NCBI RefSeq assembly: GCF_035917455.1
Contig: NZ_CP109078.1
Coordinates: forward strand, 5,688,001-5,752,000
Direction of reading: 5' to 3'
Length of the DNA stretch: 64,000 bases
Source of the DNA: Micromonospora sp. NBC_01796
GTDB lineage: Bacteria; Actinomycetota; Actinomycetes; Mycobacteriales; Micromonosporaceae
This document shows, one piece after another, positions 45,521 through 56,286 of this stretch. The notes beneath the pieces are model-generated. The model did no database searches. It saw only the letters and a list, made by a program, of their open reading frames with translations, and was not told the origin of the DNA. The translations under genes and the position numbers were made by a program. Numbering within the stretch: the first letter of the stretch is position 1; the number at the start of each line of letters is the position of its first letter.

Positions 45521-46737
45521 GCAGCGTCCTTCCGCTGTTGCCGGGTACGTAGTTGCTGCTCAAAGACATAGAGGTTGTGGAAGCCGCGTCGTTTGTTGCG
45601 CTCCGAGCCGCGGAAGACAGCGATCTCGATACCGAGCGCTTTGCAGAGATCACATGGACAATGCCGCCATGGCCGGTCGACGAGAGTTTGGCGGTATTGG
45701 GCGCTGCGATCAGTCTTGCCGTCCCATACGGCACCGTAGCGGACGAGGGCTTCAACTACGTCGTCGACTTCGATCTTGTCCGAGTCGAACTGCCGGAGTT
45801 GGTGCAGCGCGTTGCGTTCCAGTTTCGCTGCCTGTTCCTGGCGGATCTCACCGGCACGAATCCGGCCCTTCAGCTTGGCGTTTACGTCGACTTGGGGAAC
45901 TCGGAGTGCCACGTAGGTGCGGGTCGGGGTGTAGTAGTTGTTCCGGTCGTCCTTGAACGCTTGGCGGAAGGGTGAGCTACTGTCGAAGCTGGACACACCC
46001 AGTCGGGCGAAGTGCGGGACGTCGTCGCAGCGACTGATCCCGAGCAGATGCAGCTGGGTCTCTTTGTCCCGAACGTCGGCGACGGCGGCGAGGCAGGCCA
46101 GGATGTCGCGGGACTTCAGGGGAACCATTCCACCCAAAGCGATCCGTCGATAGCCGATCCGCTGGAGGACGCTGACCGAGTCGGCGTAAGACTGCGGACT
46201 CCAGCCCTGGGCGACACCGTATGGTTCGAACCGCACTCGCCGCGCTGTGCACCGCTGCAGGAAGAGGTCGGCCAGCTCCAGGGTGATGTGCTGCCGGTAA
46301 GCCCATCCCCGGGTGATCGCGTCATCTCGGGTCGCGACGGGATCGTATTGAAAAATTACGTGGTCGACGGCGATGCCGTAGTCGAAGCCGGAGCTCTCGT
46401 AGAAGTCGATGACCTCATCGGGCGTGTACGGCGGGTACTCCTCGGCGACGTACGAGAACGCACCGCAGTCGCCCATGATCTTCAGTTGGGTCTGGCTCTG
46501 GTCCAGCCGGAAGAACCGGCGTGCGCCTTCACGGTAGAGACGGTGCCGCTGGGCGACGGTGTACTTGCCATCGACAGCAGCCTTCGAAATCAGTAAACCG
46601 TCGTACGGCGCGCCTGTGAGAGCCTCGTGCGCGTAGCAGTCGTCACGTTGCCGGACGCGGAACGGATCGCGCTCCTCGGAGAGGAAGTCGAAGGCCGGAT
46701 CGATCTGGTCCTGGCTGTCCGGAAAGAAGAATCTCAC
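45517..46737 (-). CDS. dpdA: DpdA, DNA-guanine transglycosylase (TGT-like)
   Basis: 406 residues of the tRNA-guanine transglycosylase superfamily, DpdA branch. IMGDCGAFSYV holds the first catalytic Asp (D90, equivalent to SDSGGF in Tgt), LGGMVPLKS and LHLLGISR form the substrate pocket, and SSFDSSSPFRQA holds the nucleophile candidate (D252). A C-terminal zinc site CPCDLC (C360, C362, C365) with H387 is present. DpdA swaps guanine for preQ0 in DNA. The upstream queCDE genes, 47 bp away, provide the base. Confidence 0.9.
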   Translation of the reverse strand: MRFFFPDSQDQIDPAFDFLSEERDPFRVRQRDDCYAHEALTGAPYDGLLISKAAVDGKYTVAQRHRLYREGARRFFRLDQSQTQLKIMGDCGAFSYVAEEYPPYTPDEVIDFYESSGFDYGIAVDHVIFQYDPVATRDDAITRGWAYRQHITLELADLFLQRCTARRVRFEPYGVAQGWSPQSYADSVSVLQRIGYRRIALGGMVPLKSRDILACLAAVADVRDKETQLHLLGISRCDDVPHFARLGVSSFDSSSPFRQAFKDDRNNYYTPTRTYVALRVPQVDVNAKLKGRIRAGEIRQEQAAKLERNALHQLRQFDSDKIEVDDVVEALVRYGAVWDGKTDRSAQYRQTLVDRPWRHCPCDLCKALGIEIAVFRGSERNKRRGFHNLYVFEQQLRTRQQRKDAA

Positions 46738-46783
46738 CTAGTCGCGCCCCAGGTGCCCTGACGATTCCGTTCCGTCCGCCGCA

Positions 46784-47140
46784 CTACAGCTCTCCTCGGT
46801 AAATGCAGCCGGTGGTGCACGTCTCCCGCACCATCACTGCGGCCAACGACAAATGGTCGACCAGCCGATCCCAGATCCAGCGAGCGAGCACCTCACTCGT
46901 CGGATTCTCCAAACCGGGCACCTTGTTCAGGTAGTAATGGTCAAGCTGGGCATGCAGAGGCTGGAACGCCTCGCTAAGGTCGCCGAAGTCGATCACCCAG
47001 CCGCTGTGTGGGTCGACGTCCCCAGTCACATGCACCTGCACCTTGTACGAATGGCCGTGCAGCCGAGCACATTTGTGCCCCTCCGGCACATGCGGTAGCC
47101 GGTGCGCGGCTTCGAAGCTGAACTCGCGGAAGATCTCCAT
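46784..47140 (-). CDS. queD: QueD, 6-carboxytetrahydropterin synthase
   Basis: 118 residues from the ATG at 47140, which shares one base with the queE stop (TGATG). [12 protein letters not shown] (His13), [11 protein letters not shown] (Cys24, His28, His30) and DFGDL, LDHYYLN and [13 protein letters not shown] are the QueD/PTPS zinc and active-site motifs. It converts dihydroneopterin triphosphate to CPH4 in preQ0 synthesis. Confidence 0.96.
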   Translation of the reverse strand: MEIFREFSFEAAHRLPHVPEGHKCARLHGHSYKVQVHVTGDVDPHSGWVIDFGDLSEAFQPLHAQLDHYYLNKVPGLENPTSEVLARWIWDRLVDHLSLAAVMVRETCTTGCIYRGEL

Positions 47141-47781
47141 CAGGCAATTCCTATGTACTTGTGGGTTTGCACGCTCAGCCGCCACTGCGGGTGCTCCAGG
47201 CAGTAGCGGACCGCGGCAGCGGTGTTCGCAGCCCTATCCGGGCCGTCCATCGGCTGTAGCAGGAAACACTCGAAGTCCAGGTCCTCGAACCGCTCGGGCT
47301 CCGCACCCACCTGCGGGAAGACAAGTTTCAGGTCATGGCCCCGGGCGAGGATGACCGGAGCGCCGGCTTTGGGGCTGACACAAATCCAGTCCAGGCCAGC
47401 CGGAGCGTGGCGCGTCCCGTTGGTTTCGATGGCAACCTCGAAGCCGGCCGCGTGCAGAGCGTCCACCGCAGCCTGATCGAGTTGCAATAGCGGCTCGCCT
47501 CCGGTGCAGACGACGTAGGGCTTGGCACGCTGGTGCGGTCGACCGTCCCAGGCTCGGGCAACCGCCACTGCCAGCTCCGAGGGACTGTCGAACCGGCCGC
47601 CGCCCGGGCCGTCGACGCCGACGAAGTCCGTATCGCAGAACTGGCAGATGGCACGATGCCGATCCCGTTCCCGCCCGGTCCAAAGGTTGCAACTCGCGAA
47701 TCGGCAGAACACGGCGGGACGGCCGGTATGCGATCCTTCGCCCTGAAGGGTGTAGAAGATCTCCTTGACCAGGTACCCCAC
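47140..47781 (-). CDS. queE: QueE, 7-carboxy-7-deazaguanine synthase
   Basis: 213 residues. A radical-SAM enzyme with the QueE-type spaced cluster motif C31-x14-C46-x2-C49 ([19 protein letters not shown]), [19 protein letters not shown] at the start, and [11 protein letters not shown]. It makes CDG from CPH4. The wide cysteine spacing is normal for QueE. The gene is 3 bp after queC. Confidence 0.96.
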   Translation of the reverse strand: MGYLVKEIFYTLQGEGSHTGRPAVFCRFASCNLWTGRERDRHRAICQFCDTDFVGVDGPGGGRFDSPSELAVAVARAWDGRPHQRAKPYVVCTGGEPLLQLDQAAVDALHAAGFEVAIETNGTRHAPAGLDWICVSPKAGAPVILARGHDLKLVFPQVGAEPERFEDLDFECFLLQPMDGPDRAANTAAAVRYCLEHPQWRLSVQTHKYIGIA

Positions 47782-47784
47782 GGC

Positions 47785-48489
47785 TCATCCTCCGGCAGTC
47801 GCCAGAGCCGGATCGCCGAGACCGAGTTCAGCGAACCCCCGGGCCCGCAACAGACAAGAGTCGCAGGTTCCACAGGCGCGACCCTGCACCGGGTCGTAGC
47901 AACTATGGGTCAACCCGTAGTCGACGCCGAGTTCCAGACCACGGCGAATCGTCTCCGCCTTCGACAGGTTGATCAGCGGGGTGTGGATACGCAGCCGTTG
48001 ACGCCCCTCCACACCCGCCTTGGTGGCGAGGTTCGCCATCTCCTCATACGCCGCGACAAACTCGGGTCGGCAGTCGGGATATCCACTGTAGTCAAGGGCG
48101 CTCACCCCGATGAACACGTCGGACGCGGCTAGAGTTTCAGCCCAAGCGAGCGCAAAGGACAGGAAGATGGTGTTACGGGCAGGCACGTAGGTCACCGGAA
48201 TGTCGGCTGCCATGTCATCGGCGGTCGCGTGATGCGGAACGTCGATGGAGGCGTCAGTAAGCGCCGAACCGCCGAACGCCCGCAGGTCGATGTCGACGAT
48301 CACATGCCGCCGGACACCGAGATACCGCGCTACACGGGCCGCGGACTCGAGTTCGATGGCATGACGCTGCCCGTACCGGAAGCTGAGCGCGTGGAGGTCA
48401 TAGCCCTCATGGCGGGCCATGGCTAACACCGTCGCGGAGTCGAGACCCCCGCTGAGCAGGACCACGACCTTCTTGTTAGCGGTGGACAT
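47785..48489 (-). CDS. queC: QueC, preQ0 synthase
   Basis: 234 residues: ATP-PPase loop [42 protein letters not shown] and a C-terminal zinc cluster ([16 protein letters not shown]). It turns CDG into preQ0 with ammonia and ATP. First gene of the queC-queE-queD-dpdA-dpdB-GIY-YIG operon; folE is not in the window and would come from the core genome. Confidence 0.96.
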   Translation of the reverse strand: MSTANKKVVVLLSGGLDSATVLAMARHEGYDLHALSFRYGQRHAIELESAARVARYLGVRRHVIVDIDLRAFGGSALTDASIDVPHHATADDMAADIPVTYVPARNTIFLSFALAWAETLAASDVFIGVSALDYSGYPDCRPEFVAAYEEMANLATKAGVEGRQRLRIHTPLINLSKAETIRRGLELGVDYGLTHSCYDPVQGRACGTCDSCLLRARGFAELGLGDPALATAGG

Positions 48490-48889
48490 GCGCTTCCCTC
48501 ACTTCCTGCGACCGGGCGCCTCGGAAATCTACGAGGTGGGTCTGACATTCTTGGGTCACCTTTGAGCCGCTGTCAGGTAATTGACAACGCCGCCGCTCTC
48601 AGCCGCACCGAAACTGCTGAAGCCGCCGCGCGGCCAGCACCGACCAACAAAGACGATTGTCACCGCCGCAACGCCACCGCGCCGCGACAGACAGACAGAG
48701 CAGGCGGGCAGGTCGTCAGCGGTCCGCTGCGTGGCGACGCTCCAGCATGCATGCGGCGCCAACCTCGCGCGGGCCATGAAGCAGGCAGTTACCGGCCATC
48801 GACGACGCCCTCCGCCGCAGCCGACACGACGCCGGGAACGAGCTCGCACTTGACGTGATCAGCGGCAGTTTCGTTCTAGGCTCGCCTGG
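48490..48889. other. Intergenic region upstream of the queC operon
   Basis: About 400 bp with no convincing gene. It should hold the promoter of the minus-strand preQ0/Dpd operon. I see no riboswitch-like element. Confidence 0.5.
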
Positions 48890-49069
48890 GTGAGGCAGAC
48901 ATTGGCGACCATTGCTCGGTACTGGGTAGACCGGAACAGCGGCATCCGCGATCGGGAATCGGCCCGCCTACTCGGCGAAGGGCTGCTGAGGCTCGTCGAC
49001 GCCGTTGGCGGTCGGTGCACCGTCCTGCTCGCACCGTGTGGGGCTCGAATACTCGGTTCGGCGGTCTGA
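48890..49069 (+). CDS. Possible small protein
   Basis: A GTG ORF of 59 residues (VRQTLATIARYWVDRNSGIR, RESARLLGEGLLRLVDAV). A TAGGCT -10-like box lies just upstream, which would allow a near-leaderless transcript. No family recognised; may be spurious. Confidence 0.25.
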   Translation: MRQTLATIARYWVDRNSGIRDRESARLLGEGLLRLVDAVGGRCTVLLAPCGARILGSAV

Positions 49070-49108
49070 AGTGCGGTTCTGTGCGAGCTCGAGCACGGCG
49101 CAGCCGTC

Positions 49109-50185
49109 ATGCTCGTGGCTATGAGCGCGTCGTTGGTGTACCTGCTGCTTCGCCAGGTCCTGCAGATGTTGTCCCAGCTCGCCCGCGACGAGGGGGCCAA
49201 GGATGTGGAGATCCTGGTGCTCTGCCATCAGGTGGCGGTGCTGCGCCGCCAGGTGACCCGCCCCGATCTCGAGCCCGCCGACCGGGTGGTGCTGGCGGTG
49301 CTGTCGCGGCTGCTGCCCCGCCCACGCTGGTCGGTGTTCTTCGTCACCCCGGCCACGCTGTTGCGCTGGCATCGTGACCTGGTCGCCCGACGGTGGACGT
49401 ACCCGCATGCCCGGCCGGGCCGGCCAACGGTCGACAAGCAGGTCCGCGACCTGGTACTGCGACTCGCGGCGGAGAATCCTTCGTGGGGGCACCGCCGCAT
49501 CCACGGTGAACTGCTCGGCCTGGGCTACCGAGTCGCGGCCAGCACCGTGTGGAAGATCCTCAACGAGGCCGGGGTCGACCCAGCACCCCGGCGGTCCGGG
49601 CCGACCTGGAAACAGTTCCTGACCGCCCAGGCCCACACGATCCTGGCCTGTGATTTCTTCACCGTCGACACCGTGATGCTCAAGCGGATCTACGTGCTGT
49701 TCTTCGTCGAGATCGCCACCCGCCAAGTCCACGTGGTTGGGGTAACCGCCCATCCGACCGGCGCCTGGGTGACCCAGCAAGCACGGAATCTACTGATGGA
49801 TCTCGACCAGCGCACAGCTGGGCTGCGGTTCCTGCTCCGCGACCGCGACAAGAAGTTCACGAACACCTTCGACGCGATGTTCACCGCCGAAGGCATCGAC
49901 GTGATCATGACCCCACCGCAGGCACCCCGGGCGAACGCGTTCGCCGAACGATGGGTGGGCACCGTACGCCGGGAGTGCACCGACCGGCTGCTCATCGTCA
50001 ACGAACGGCACCTGGCGACCGTCCTCGCCGAGTACACGGCCCATTACAACGGCCACCGACCACATCGTTCACTCGGCCAGCAGCCACCGAATCCTGCGCC
50101 GCACGTTGTCGACCTCAACGCCGCCCGGGTTCACCGGCGACCGATCCTGGACGGGCTGATCAACGAGTATTCGCAGGCGGCGTAG
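49109..50185 (+). CDS. Integrase-core transposase (IS3/IS481-like), intact
   Basis: 358 residues: an N-terminal helix region with VEILVLCHQVAVLRRQV, RLLPRPRWSVFFVTPATLLR, then LVLRLAAENPSWGHRRIHGE and the rve core with ILACDFFTVDT (first Asp), FLLRDRDKKFT (second Asp) and FAERWVGTVRRECTDR (Glu). It is the intact paralogue of the broken gene at 21121-22187. Its end lies 46 bp from the first repeat of CRISPR array 3. I could not define its inverted repeats. Confidence 0.92.
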   Translation: MLVAMSASLVYLLLRQVLQMLSQLARDEGAKDVEILVLCHQVAVLRRQVTRPDLEPADRVVLAVLSRLLPRPRWSVFFVTPATLLRWHRDLVARRWTYPHARPGRPTVDKQVRDLVLRLAAENPSWGHRRIHGELLGLGYRVAASTVWKILNEAGVDPAPRRSGPTWKQFLTAQAHTILACDFFTVDTVMLKRIYVLFFVEIATRQVHVVGVTAHPTGAWVTQQARNLLMDLDQRTAGLRFLLRDRDKKFTNTFDAMFTAEGIDVIMTPPQAPRANAFAERWVGTVRRECTDRLLIVNERHLATVLAEYTAHYNGHRPHRSLGQQPPNPAPHVVDLNAARVHRRPILDGLINEYSQAA

Positions 50186-50231
50186 CCGAGCCGGCTTTAC
50201 GAGCCCCACACGTCGTCGGAGGACGAGGCGG

Positions 50232-53200
50232 CGGATCACCCCCACGGGAGTGGGGAGCACTTGAGCATGACGTCGTGCGGACCCATGCCCCACGGACCAC
50301 CCCCACGGGCGTGGGGAGCACCGGCACCGCGCGTCGGCGTCCTGCCCGGCCGTCGGACCACCCCCACGGGCGTGGGGAGCACGCAAAGAAGCCGATCGCG
50401 AGGCCGACCAGGAACGGACCACCCCCACGGACGTGGGGAGCACGCGTCAACCTCGTGCCGAGGCACGAGCCAGCCCGGACCACCCCCACGGGCGCGGGGA
50501 GCACTCTTCCGTGGTCCGTACGAGTTTGCGCCACCGCAGACCACCCCCACGGGCGTGGGGAGCACGCTCTTCAATGGGCTGACGCCTGGCATTAACACGG
50601 ACCACCCCCACGGGCGTGGGGCGCACGCCAGCTCGATCTCGGTCGCCCGCAGGTTCGCCGGACCACCCCCACGGGCGTGGGGAGCACCGCGACGGCCGAG
50701 GGTCCACCGAGCCAGCTGAGGGACCACCCCCACGGGCGTGGGGAGCACACCACGGTCGGGGCGAACATCTGATCAAGCAGCGGACCACCCCCACGGGCGT
50801 GGGGAGCACACCTCCTCTGTGGACGGCTCATAGATCAACTCAGGACCACCCCCACGGGCGTGGGGAGCACGCGCTCCTCCCGCTGACGGTCGCGTTCCAG
50901 GGCGGACCACCCCCACGGGCGTGGGGAGCACCGGCCAGCGACGGCTGCTCGGCCAGCGCCTCCTGAACCACCCCCAAGGGCGTTGGGAGCACGCTGAGGT
51001 CGATGGTGACGGTGAGGGCCGGGCCGGACCACCCCCACGGGCGTGGGGAGCACGACCGCCGGTTCCTGATCGGCTGCGCCCTCGGGGACCACCCCCACGG
51101 GCGTGGGGAGCACACCTCGGCATGGACACCGGGGACTGGCTGTGCCGGACCACCCCCACGGGTGTGGGGAGCACCGGGGCGTGGTCGGCTGCGGGTCGTT
51201 GGCGGGCGGACCACCCCCACGGGCGTGGGGAGCAAGACGGTACCTACCTACCGTCCGGGCGCGGTTGCCTACGGACCACCCCCAGGGGCGTGGGGAGCAC
51301 GGTCAGTCCTGGTCGGCGCAGGGGCACTGCATCGGACCACCCCCACGGGCGTGGGGAGCACGGGCCCATCCCATCGAGTGCATCCGCGTGCACCGGACCA
51401 CCCCCACGGGCGTGGGGAGCACGTCGGCATGTTCGCCAAGCCTGGTGGGAGCATCGGACCACCCCCACGGGCGTGGGGAGCACCGGGACTGGCGGTGGCG
51501 CGTCACCTCCCCGGCCGGACCACCCCCACGGGCGTGGGGAGCACGCGGGTGGCACCCAGGAGCCACGGGTCTACGCGGGACCACCCCCACGGGCGTGGGG
51601 AGCACCCCGGACCGCCGATGAACCGCAGGCCGGCCTCGGGACCACCCCCACGGGCGTGGGGAGCACGGGCCCCACCCTCGGCCGAGGGTGGGGCCCGTCG
51701 GACCACTCCCACGGGCGTGGAGAGCACCATCATCGACACGGCGTTGACTCTGGTCGAGCCGGACCACCCCCACGGGCGTGGGGAGCACACCACACGTGCA
51801 CGGTGATCGTTGACGGTGATCGGACCACCCCCACGGGCGTGGGGAGCACGTAGTACCGCAGCGCCCGCCACATCGGCATGCCGGACCACCCCCACGGGCG
51901 TGGGGAGCACAGCCGGTTACCAGCGGCCAGCCTCGCGAGGACCGGACCACCCCCACGGGCGTGGGGAGCACTTGGCCGGATGGCTTGACGCCCAGGCGGT
52001 CGGCGGACCACCCCCACGGGCGTGGGGAGCACCTCGTGTCGACGGTCGTCCGAACCCGGAGCGGCGGACCACCCCCACGGGCGTGGGGAGCACTCCCTGT
52101 CGAGCCCCCGCTGCCGATCGGTCGCCGGACCACCCCCACGGGCGTGGGGAGCACAGTGCGGTGTTGGTCATTGAGTCCCGCGCGTTCGGACCACCCCCAC
52201 GGGCGTGCGGAGCACGGTGGCGAGGAGGCAGGCCGCGCTCACGGCGCCGGACCACCCCGACGGGCGTGGGGAGCACACGACCATGGAACTCGACCGGGTC
52301 CGGCCGATCGGACCACCCCCACCGGCGTGGGGAGCACCTGAATTCCCAATCGGTCCAGGAATCCACTAGCGGACCACCCCCACGGGCGTGGGGAGCACGC
52401 GAAGTGGCGGGTCTCCGGCGTGCCGGGGAACGGACCACCCCCACGGGCGTGGGGAGCACGGGGCAAGCTTCCGGGCCGAACCACCCCCACGGGCGTGGGA
52501 AGCACCTCTCTCGGCGCGTACCTGGTGCCGGGGCAGACGGACCACCCCCACGGGCGTGGGGAGCACTGGCCTCCGGCGGGGTGCGATCCCGCCGGGGGCG
52601 GACCACCCCCACGGGCGTGGGGAGCACTCTGCAGTCCGCCCGGAAGCGGATCCTCGCGGCGGACCACCCCCACGGGCGTGGGGAGCATCCGTACTACGGC
52701 GCGGACGGGTACGCGAACGACGGACCACCCCCACGGGCGTGGGGAGCACTTCAGGGTCACGAGACCCTTCCGGGCCAGCGCCGGACCACCCCCACGGGCG
52801 TGGGGAGCACGCGAGCAGTACCGCCGGGTCGTCGCCTCTGGCCGGACCACCCCCACGGGCGTGGGGAGCACACGGACACGAGCCCGGCGAACCCGTCGGC
52901 CGTTGGACCACCCCCGCGGGCGTGGGGAGCACGTCGGTGGCACCGAAGCGGCCAGGGTCCTCGGCGGACCACCCCCACGGGCGTTGGGAGCACCGGTGCG
53001 GACCGTGTGTCGGCCTGACGTCGTACGGGACCACCCCCAACGGGCGTGGGGAGCACGTTCACGGAGCTGTAACGGACACAGGTGGGGGCGGACCACCCCC
53101 ACGGGCGTGGGGAGCACGGGTACCGGCGGCCCGCGGCAACACCATGGCCCGGACCACCCCCACGGGCGTGGGGAGCACTGTCACTCTCGTCGGGGTACCA

Positions 53201-53820
53201 GGCGGGGATACGGACCACCCCCACGGGCGTGGGGAGCACTCGGGCAAGGCCACCCGCGCCCAGGCCCAGAACGGACCACCCCCACGGGCGTGGGGAGCAC
53301 ATGGCGGACAGTAGCGGGCTCTTGCCAAATCCCGGACCACCCCCACCGGCGTGGGGAGCACAAGTAGACCAGCGCGTACGGCGGAACCGTCCCCGGACCA
53401 CCCCCACGGGCGTGGGGAGCACGGTGTGGACAGTGCGCGCGAGGCGCTGAAACCCGGACTACCCCCACGGGCGTGGGGAGCACGTCCGGACGGTCCTGAA
53501 CGGGCTGCCGCCGGGCGGACCACCCCCACGGGCGTGGGGAGCACTCGACCCGGCCCGACAGGCGCTCCAGCTCGGCCGGACCACCCCCACGGGCGTGGGG
53601 AGCACACTCCGCGTCCGGGCCCGCCGTGTTGAGCGGGCGGACCACCCCCACGGGCGTGGGAGCACACAGAAGTCGACACGGAGACTGCCCGCCGCGACGG
53701 ACCACCCCCACGGGCGTGGGGAGCACTTCAGTTGCTTACCCACGGGGCGTGGGGAGCACGCCCCGGCCAACGGCGCCGGCACCGTATTCACCGGACCACC
53801 CCGACGGGCCTGGGGAGCAC
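50232..53820 (-). CRISPR. Type I-E CRISPR array 3 (about 60 repeats)
   Basis: The repeat is the same as in arrays 1 and 2 with the same minus-strand polarity, 61-bp period and 32-bp spacers. A few spacers are short (for example 52460-52476) and the first repeat is mutated. At the high-coordinate end, where a leader should be, the last two units are a truncated repeat (53738-53759) and a mutated one (53792-53820), and the conserved leader is missing. Spacer 51667-51698 is almost wholly a palindrome. Confidence 0.98.
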
Positions 53821-53888
53821 CAGCGCGGGACCCGGGTTTTTCAGCATCGGCGGAGACGTCGCGGGCATGGCGGGCACTTCCCTGGACG

Positions 53889-55985
53889 TTAGGACGAGGG
53901 TCCGAGGCTGCCCAATGTGAGGCCGTCGCTGATTTCTCGAGCCAGCGCGGCTCCGGTTGTTCCTGCGCGGTCGAGGTGGTTTCGGAACTCGATGAGTTGG
54001 CGGAAGGCTTGTCCGTAGGGTCGCTGTTGATCCAAGGGCAGTACCGGAATGGTGAGTCGCCTGATTTCGATGCGCAATGCGCCGTTGCTGGTGCTGGTGG
54101 TTCGGTCGGCGCCGTGCGGGTTGTCGGTGCGGGAGATGACACCGGCGATGAACCATGGGTCGAAACGGGTCGTGTCGACGCGCATCAGTTGAACGCCTGG
54201 TCCTAGCTCGGCTCCAGCCTGATCGGGGGTGGCGACTTGGGCGGTGATGTTGCGGCCGAGGATGGTGATGAGGATGTCATTGGCGCGTACCCGAGAGGCT
54301 GGATCGTTGTTCGTGTTGCGGGGTGCCGAGCCGGTTGCCGGGCCGCCGGACAGAGCGTCGGTGGCGGTCAATACCGTGGTGGTGGCGGTGGTGCCGGTTG
54401 ATCGGCTACGGGAGAGCGGGCGCTGTACGGATATGCTGCGGGACCGGATCAGGTCGGCAATGTCAGCCTGGGGGGCTGTGCGCAGCGCCGAAGAGTTCAG
54501 CTGTCGTACTGCGGGTAGGGTGCCGCGCACTTGGTCGAGGAGTTGCTCGAACTCGCCGATCCTAGCGATCGTCTGGCCCGGGTCAGGCGCGAGTTCGCCG
54601 GCCTTTGCCAGGTAGCGCTGCGGTGTCAGGTCGACCTGGTCATCGAGCACTTCGATGACGGGTATGGCGCGGTGGATGCTTGGCACTTCGTCGTAGCGAC
54701 CGGACCGGTAGGCGCGCCACGCGGTTCCGACGATGTCGGGCAGGGACTGGTCGGCCGGCGCGGCGGTGGTGTCGACGACGAGCAGTTCTCCGGCGCGCGG
54801 CTGAGTTGGATCAGGTTGGCCGAGTACCCAGACGTGCAGGCCGATGCCGGTCGGTGGCATCAAGCCGGCGGGGAGGGCGATGATCGCGCGTAGCGCTCCG
54901 CGGCGGACCAGTTCGGCACGGACACGGCGGCCGGCTGGACGTACTGCTGCGGCCGGTGGCATGAGTACGACGACGGCGCCGTCGGGGGAGAGGTGGGCCA
55001 GGGCGTGTTGCACCCAGGCGAGTTCGGGCTCGGTGCGCGGGGGTAGGCCGTAGGTCCAGCGAGGGTCGTAGGCGAGGCGGTCGTGACCCCAGTCGTGGAT
55101 GCCGAAGGGGAAGTTCGCTACGACGACGTCGGCCCGTAGGTCGGGCATGGCGTCGGCGAGCAGGCTATCGCCGACGTGGACGACGGGTGGCTCCACCTCG
55201 ATGCCGGCGCGACGGGCTCGCAGGTGGACGAACCATAGCCGCAGTAGCGTGATCAGGGCGTACTGTGGCTTGATTTCCTGTGCGTAGCACCGTGTAGGGG
55301 CACGGTTGGTCAGGGCTTGGTCGGCGGCCATACGCAGGATCGATCCGGTGCCGCTGGTGAAGTCGAACATTCGGGCTCCGGAGCCGGCGAGGGTCAGCAT
55401 CGTTTCGGCGATGCTGTCCGGCGTGCCAGCGAGGCCGGACAGCGAGTTGGCCGAGGCTACGTACCGGCTGTGTAGGTACTCAAATGCGGTCTCGTGGCCC
55501 TGTTCGGCGCCGAGTTGGTCGACCATGGTCAGCACCGTGGTGAGCTGTGCTGTCCACACCGGGGGTAACACGGTGTCGACCAACGCGGTGAGGCCAGGGT
55601 CGAGCGTGCGCAGGTGGTCGACGAGTTGCGCTGGGCTGAGCATGGTGTCGCCGGCGGTGTCGGTCTGATCGGAGCGGACGAGTAGGTATGCGCCGCAGAT
55701 ACCGAGCACGTCACTGATCTGGGTTGCGGGCTGGTGGCTCTCGATGTGCCGCCATGCCCACTGCTCGGTGCTGGCCTGGTGTAGGCGGCCATGTTGGCGG
55801 AGCCAGTCCGCGACCTCGCGCGCGTCGAAGGACGGGCTCGCCGGGGTGCCGCCGACGGGTGTCGGGAAGTCGGCGTACCGGCGACGCCAGTTGCTCACTG
55901 CCGCCCGACCGACGTTGGCCAGTCGTGCGATGTCGCTGGCGGTCAGAGTGACCTCTCCGGGGGTCATGCTGGGGTTCCGTGTCAC
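53889..55985 (-). CDS. HsdM-like N6 DNA methyltransferase with N-terminal HTH
   Basis: 698 residues from GTG 55985 (ATG 55967 is an alternative). The N-terminus has a MerR/phage-like HTH (LTASDIARLANVGRAAVSNW, FDAREVADWLRQHGRL). The N6_Mtase core has motif I MFDFTSGTGSIL (207-215) and a variant motif IV NFPF (291-294, usually NPPF), plus AIIALPAGLMPPTGIGLHVW. The last 220 or so residues resemble a specificity-like domain with a serine-rich linker, so it may be a single-chain methylase with its own target recognition. No restriction subunit is adjacent. It starts divergently from the small gene at 56082. Confidence 0.85.
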   Translation of the reverse strand: MTRNPSMTPGEVTLTASDIARLANVGRAAVSNWRRRYADFPTPVGGTPASPSFDAREVADWLRQHGRLHQASTEQWAWRHIESHQPATQISDVLGICGAYLLVRSDQTDTAGDTMLSPAQLVDHLRTLDPGLTALVDTVLPPVWTAQLTTVLTMVDQLGAEQGHETAFEYLHSRYVASANSLSGLAGTPDSIAETMLTLAGSGARMFDFTSGTGSILRMAADQALTNRAPTRCYAQEIKPQYALITLLRLWFVHLRARRAGIEVEPPVVHVGDSLLADAMPDLRADVVVANFPFGIHDWGHDRLAYDPRWTYGLPPRTEPELAWVQHALAHLSPDGAVVVLMPPAAAVRPAGRRVRAELVRRGALRAIIALPAGLMPPTGIGLHVWVLGQPDPTQPRAGELLVVDTTAAPADQSLPDIVGTAWRAYRSGRYDEVPSIHRAIPVIEVLDDQVDLTPQRYLAKAGELAPDPGQTIARIGEFEQLLDQVRGTLPAVRQLNSSALRTAPQADIADLIRSRSISVQRPLSRSRSTGTTATTTVLTATDALSGGPATGSAPRNTNNDPASRVRANDILITILGRNITAQVATPDQAGAELGPGVQLMRVDTTRFDPWFIAGVISRTDNPHGADRTTSTSNGALRIEIRRLTIPVLPLDQQRPYGQAFRQLIEFRNHLDRAGTTGAALAREISDGLTLGSLGPSS

Positions 55986-56081
55986 CCGTGAACTCTAACA
56001 TGTCTGCTATCCTTGTGTACTGGCTTCACGGGCGCTATCTTCCTTGGTGTTCCGATTCACAAGCCGTCATTGGAGGCTCCC

Positions 56082-56255
56082 ATGCCCCGTCGTGGCCGTA
56101 GTACCACAGTTGGAAAGTTCGCAAAGCTCGACCAGAACCGCCGGGCGTCCGAAATTCGCGTGCTCGGTGAGCTGCTCCGTCGCGAGCAGCACGTAACGCC
56201 TGCCGAGGGCTCGCAGGTGCATGACCTGCAGGGAAGCGCTCGCTTGCCTGTGTGA
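56082..56255 (+). CDS. Small basic protein of unknown function
   Basis: 57 residues from the ATG at 56082, preceded by TTGGAGG at good spacing: PRRGRSTTVGKFAKLDQNRR, ASEIRVLGELLRREQHV. Basic N-terminus and a helical centre. It shares a 100-bp divergent promoter region with the methylase. Confidence 0.5.
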   Translation: MPRRGRSTTVGKFAKLDQNRRASEIRVLGELLRREQHVTPAEGSQVHDLQGSARLPV

Positions 56256-56286
56256 GGCCCCACCCCCCGACGATCGAAGGAGGACC

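Noticed and set aside
48490-48889. preQ1 riboswitch upstream of queC
   Set aside because: No recognisable aptamer; the pathway is used for DNA modification and the region is GC-rich without the short A-rich tail.
50232-53820. Similar repeat-rich ORFs in array 3
   Set aside because: Same CRISPR artefact.
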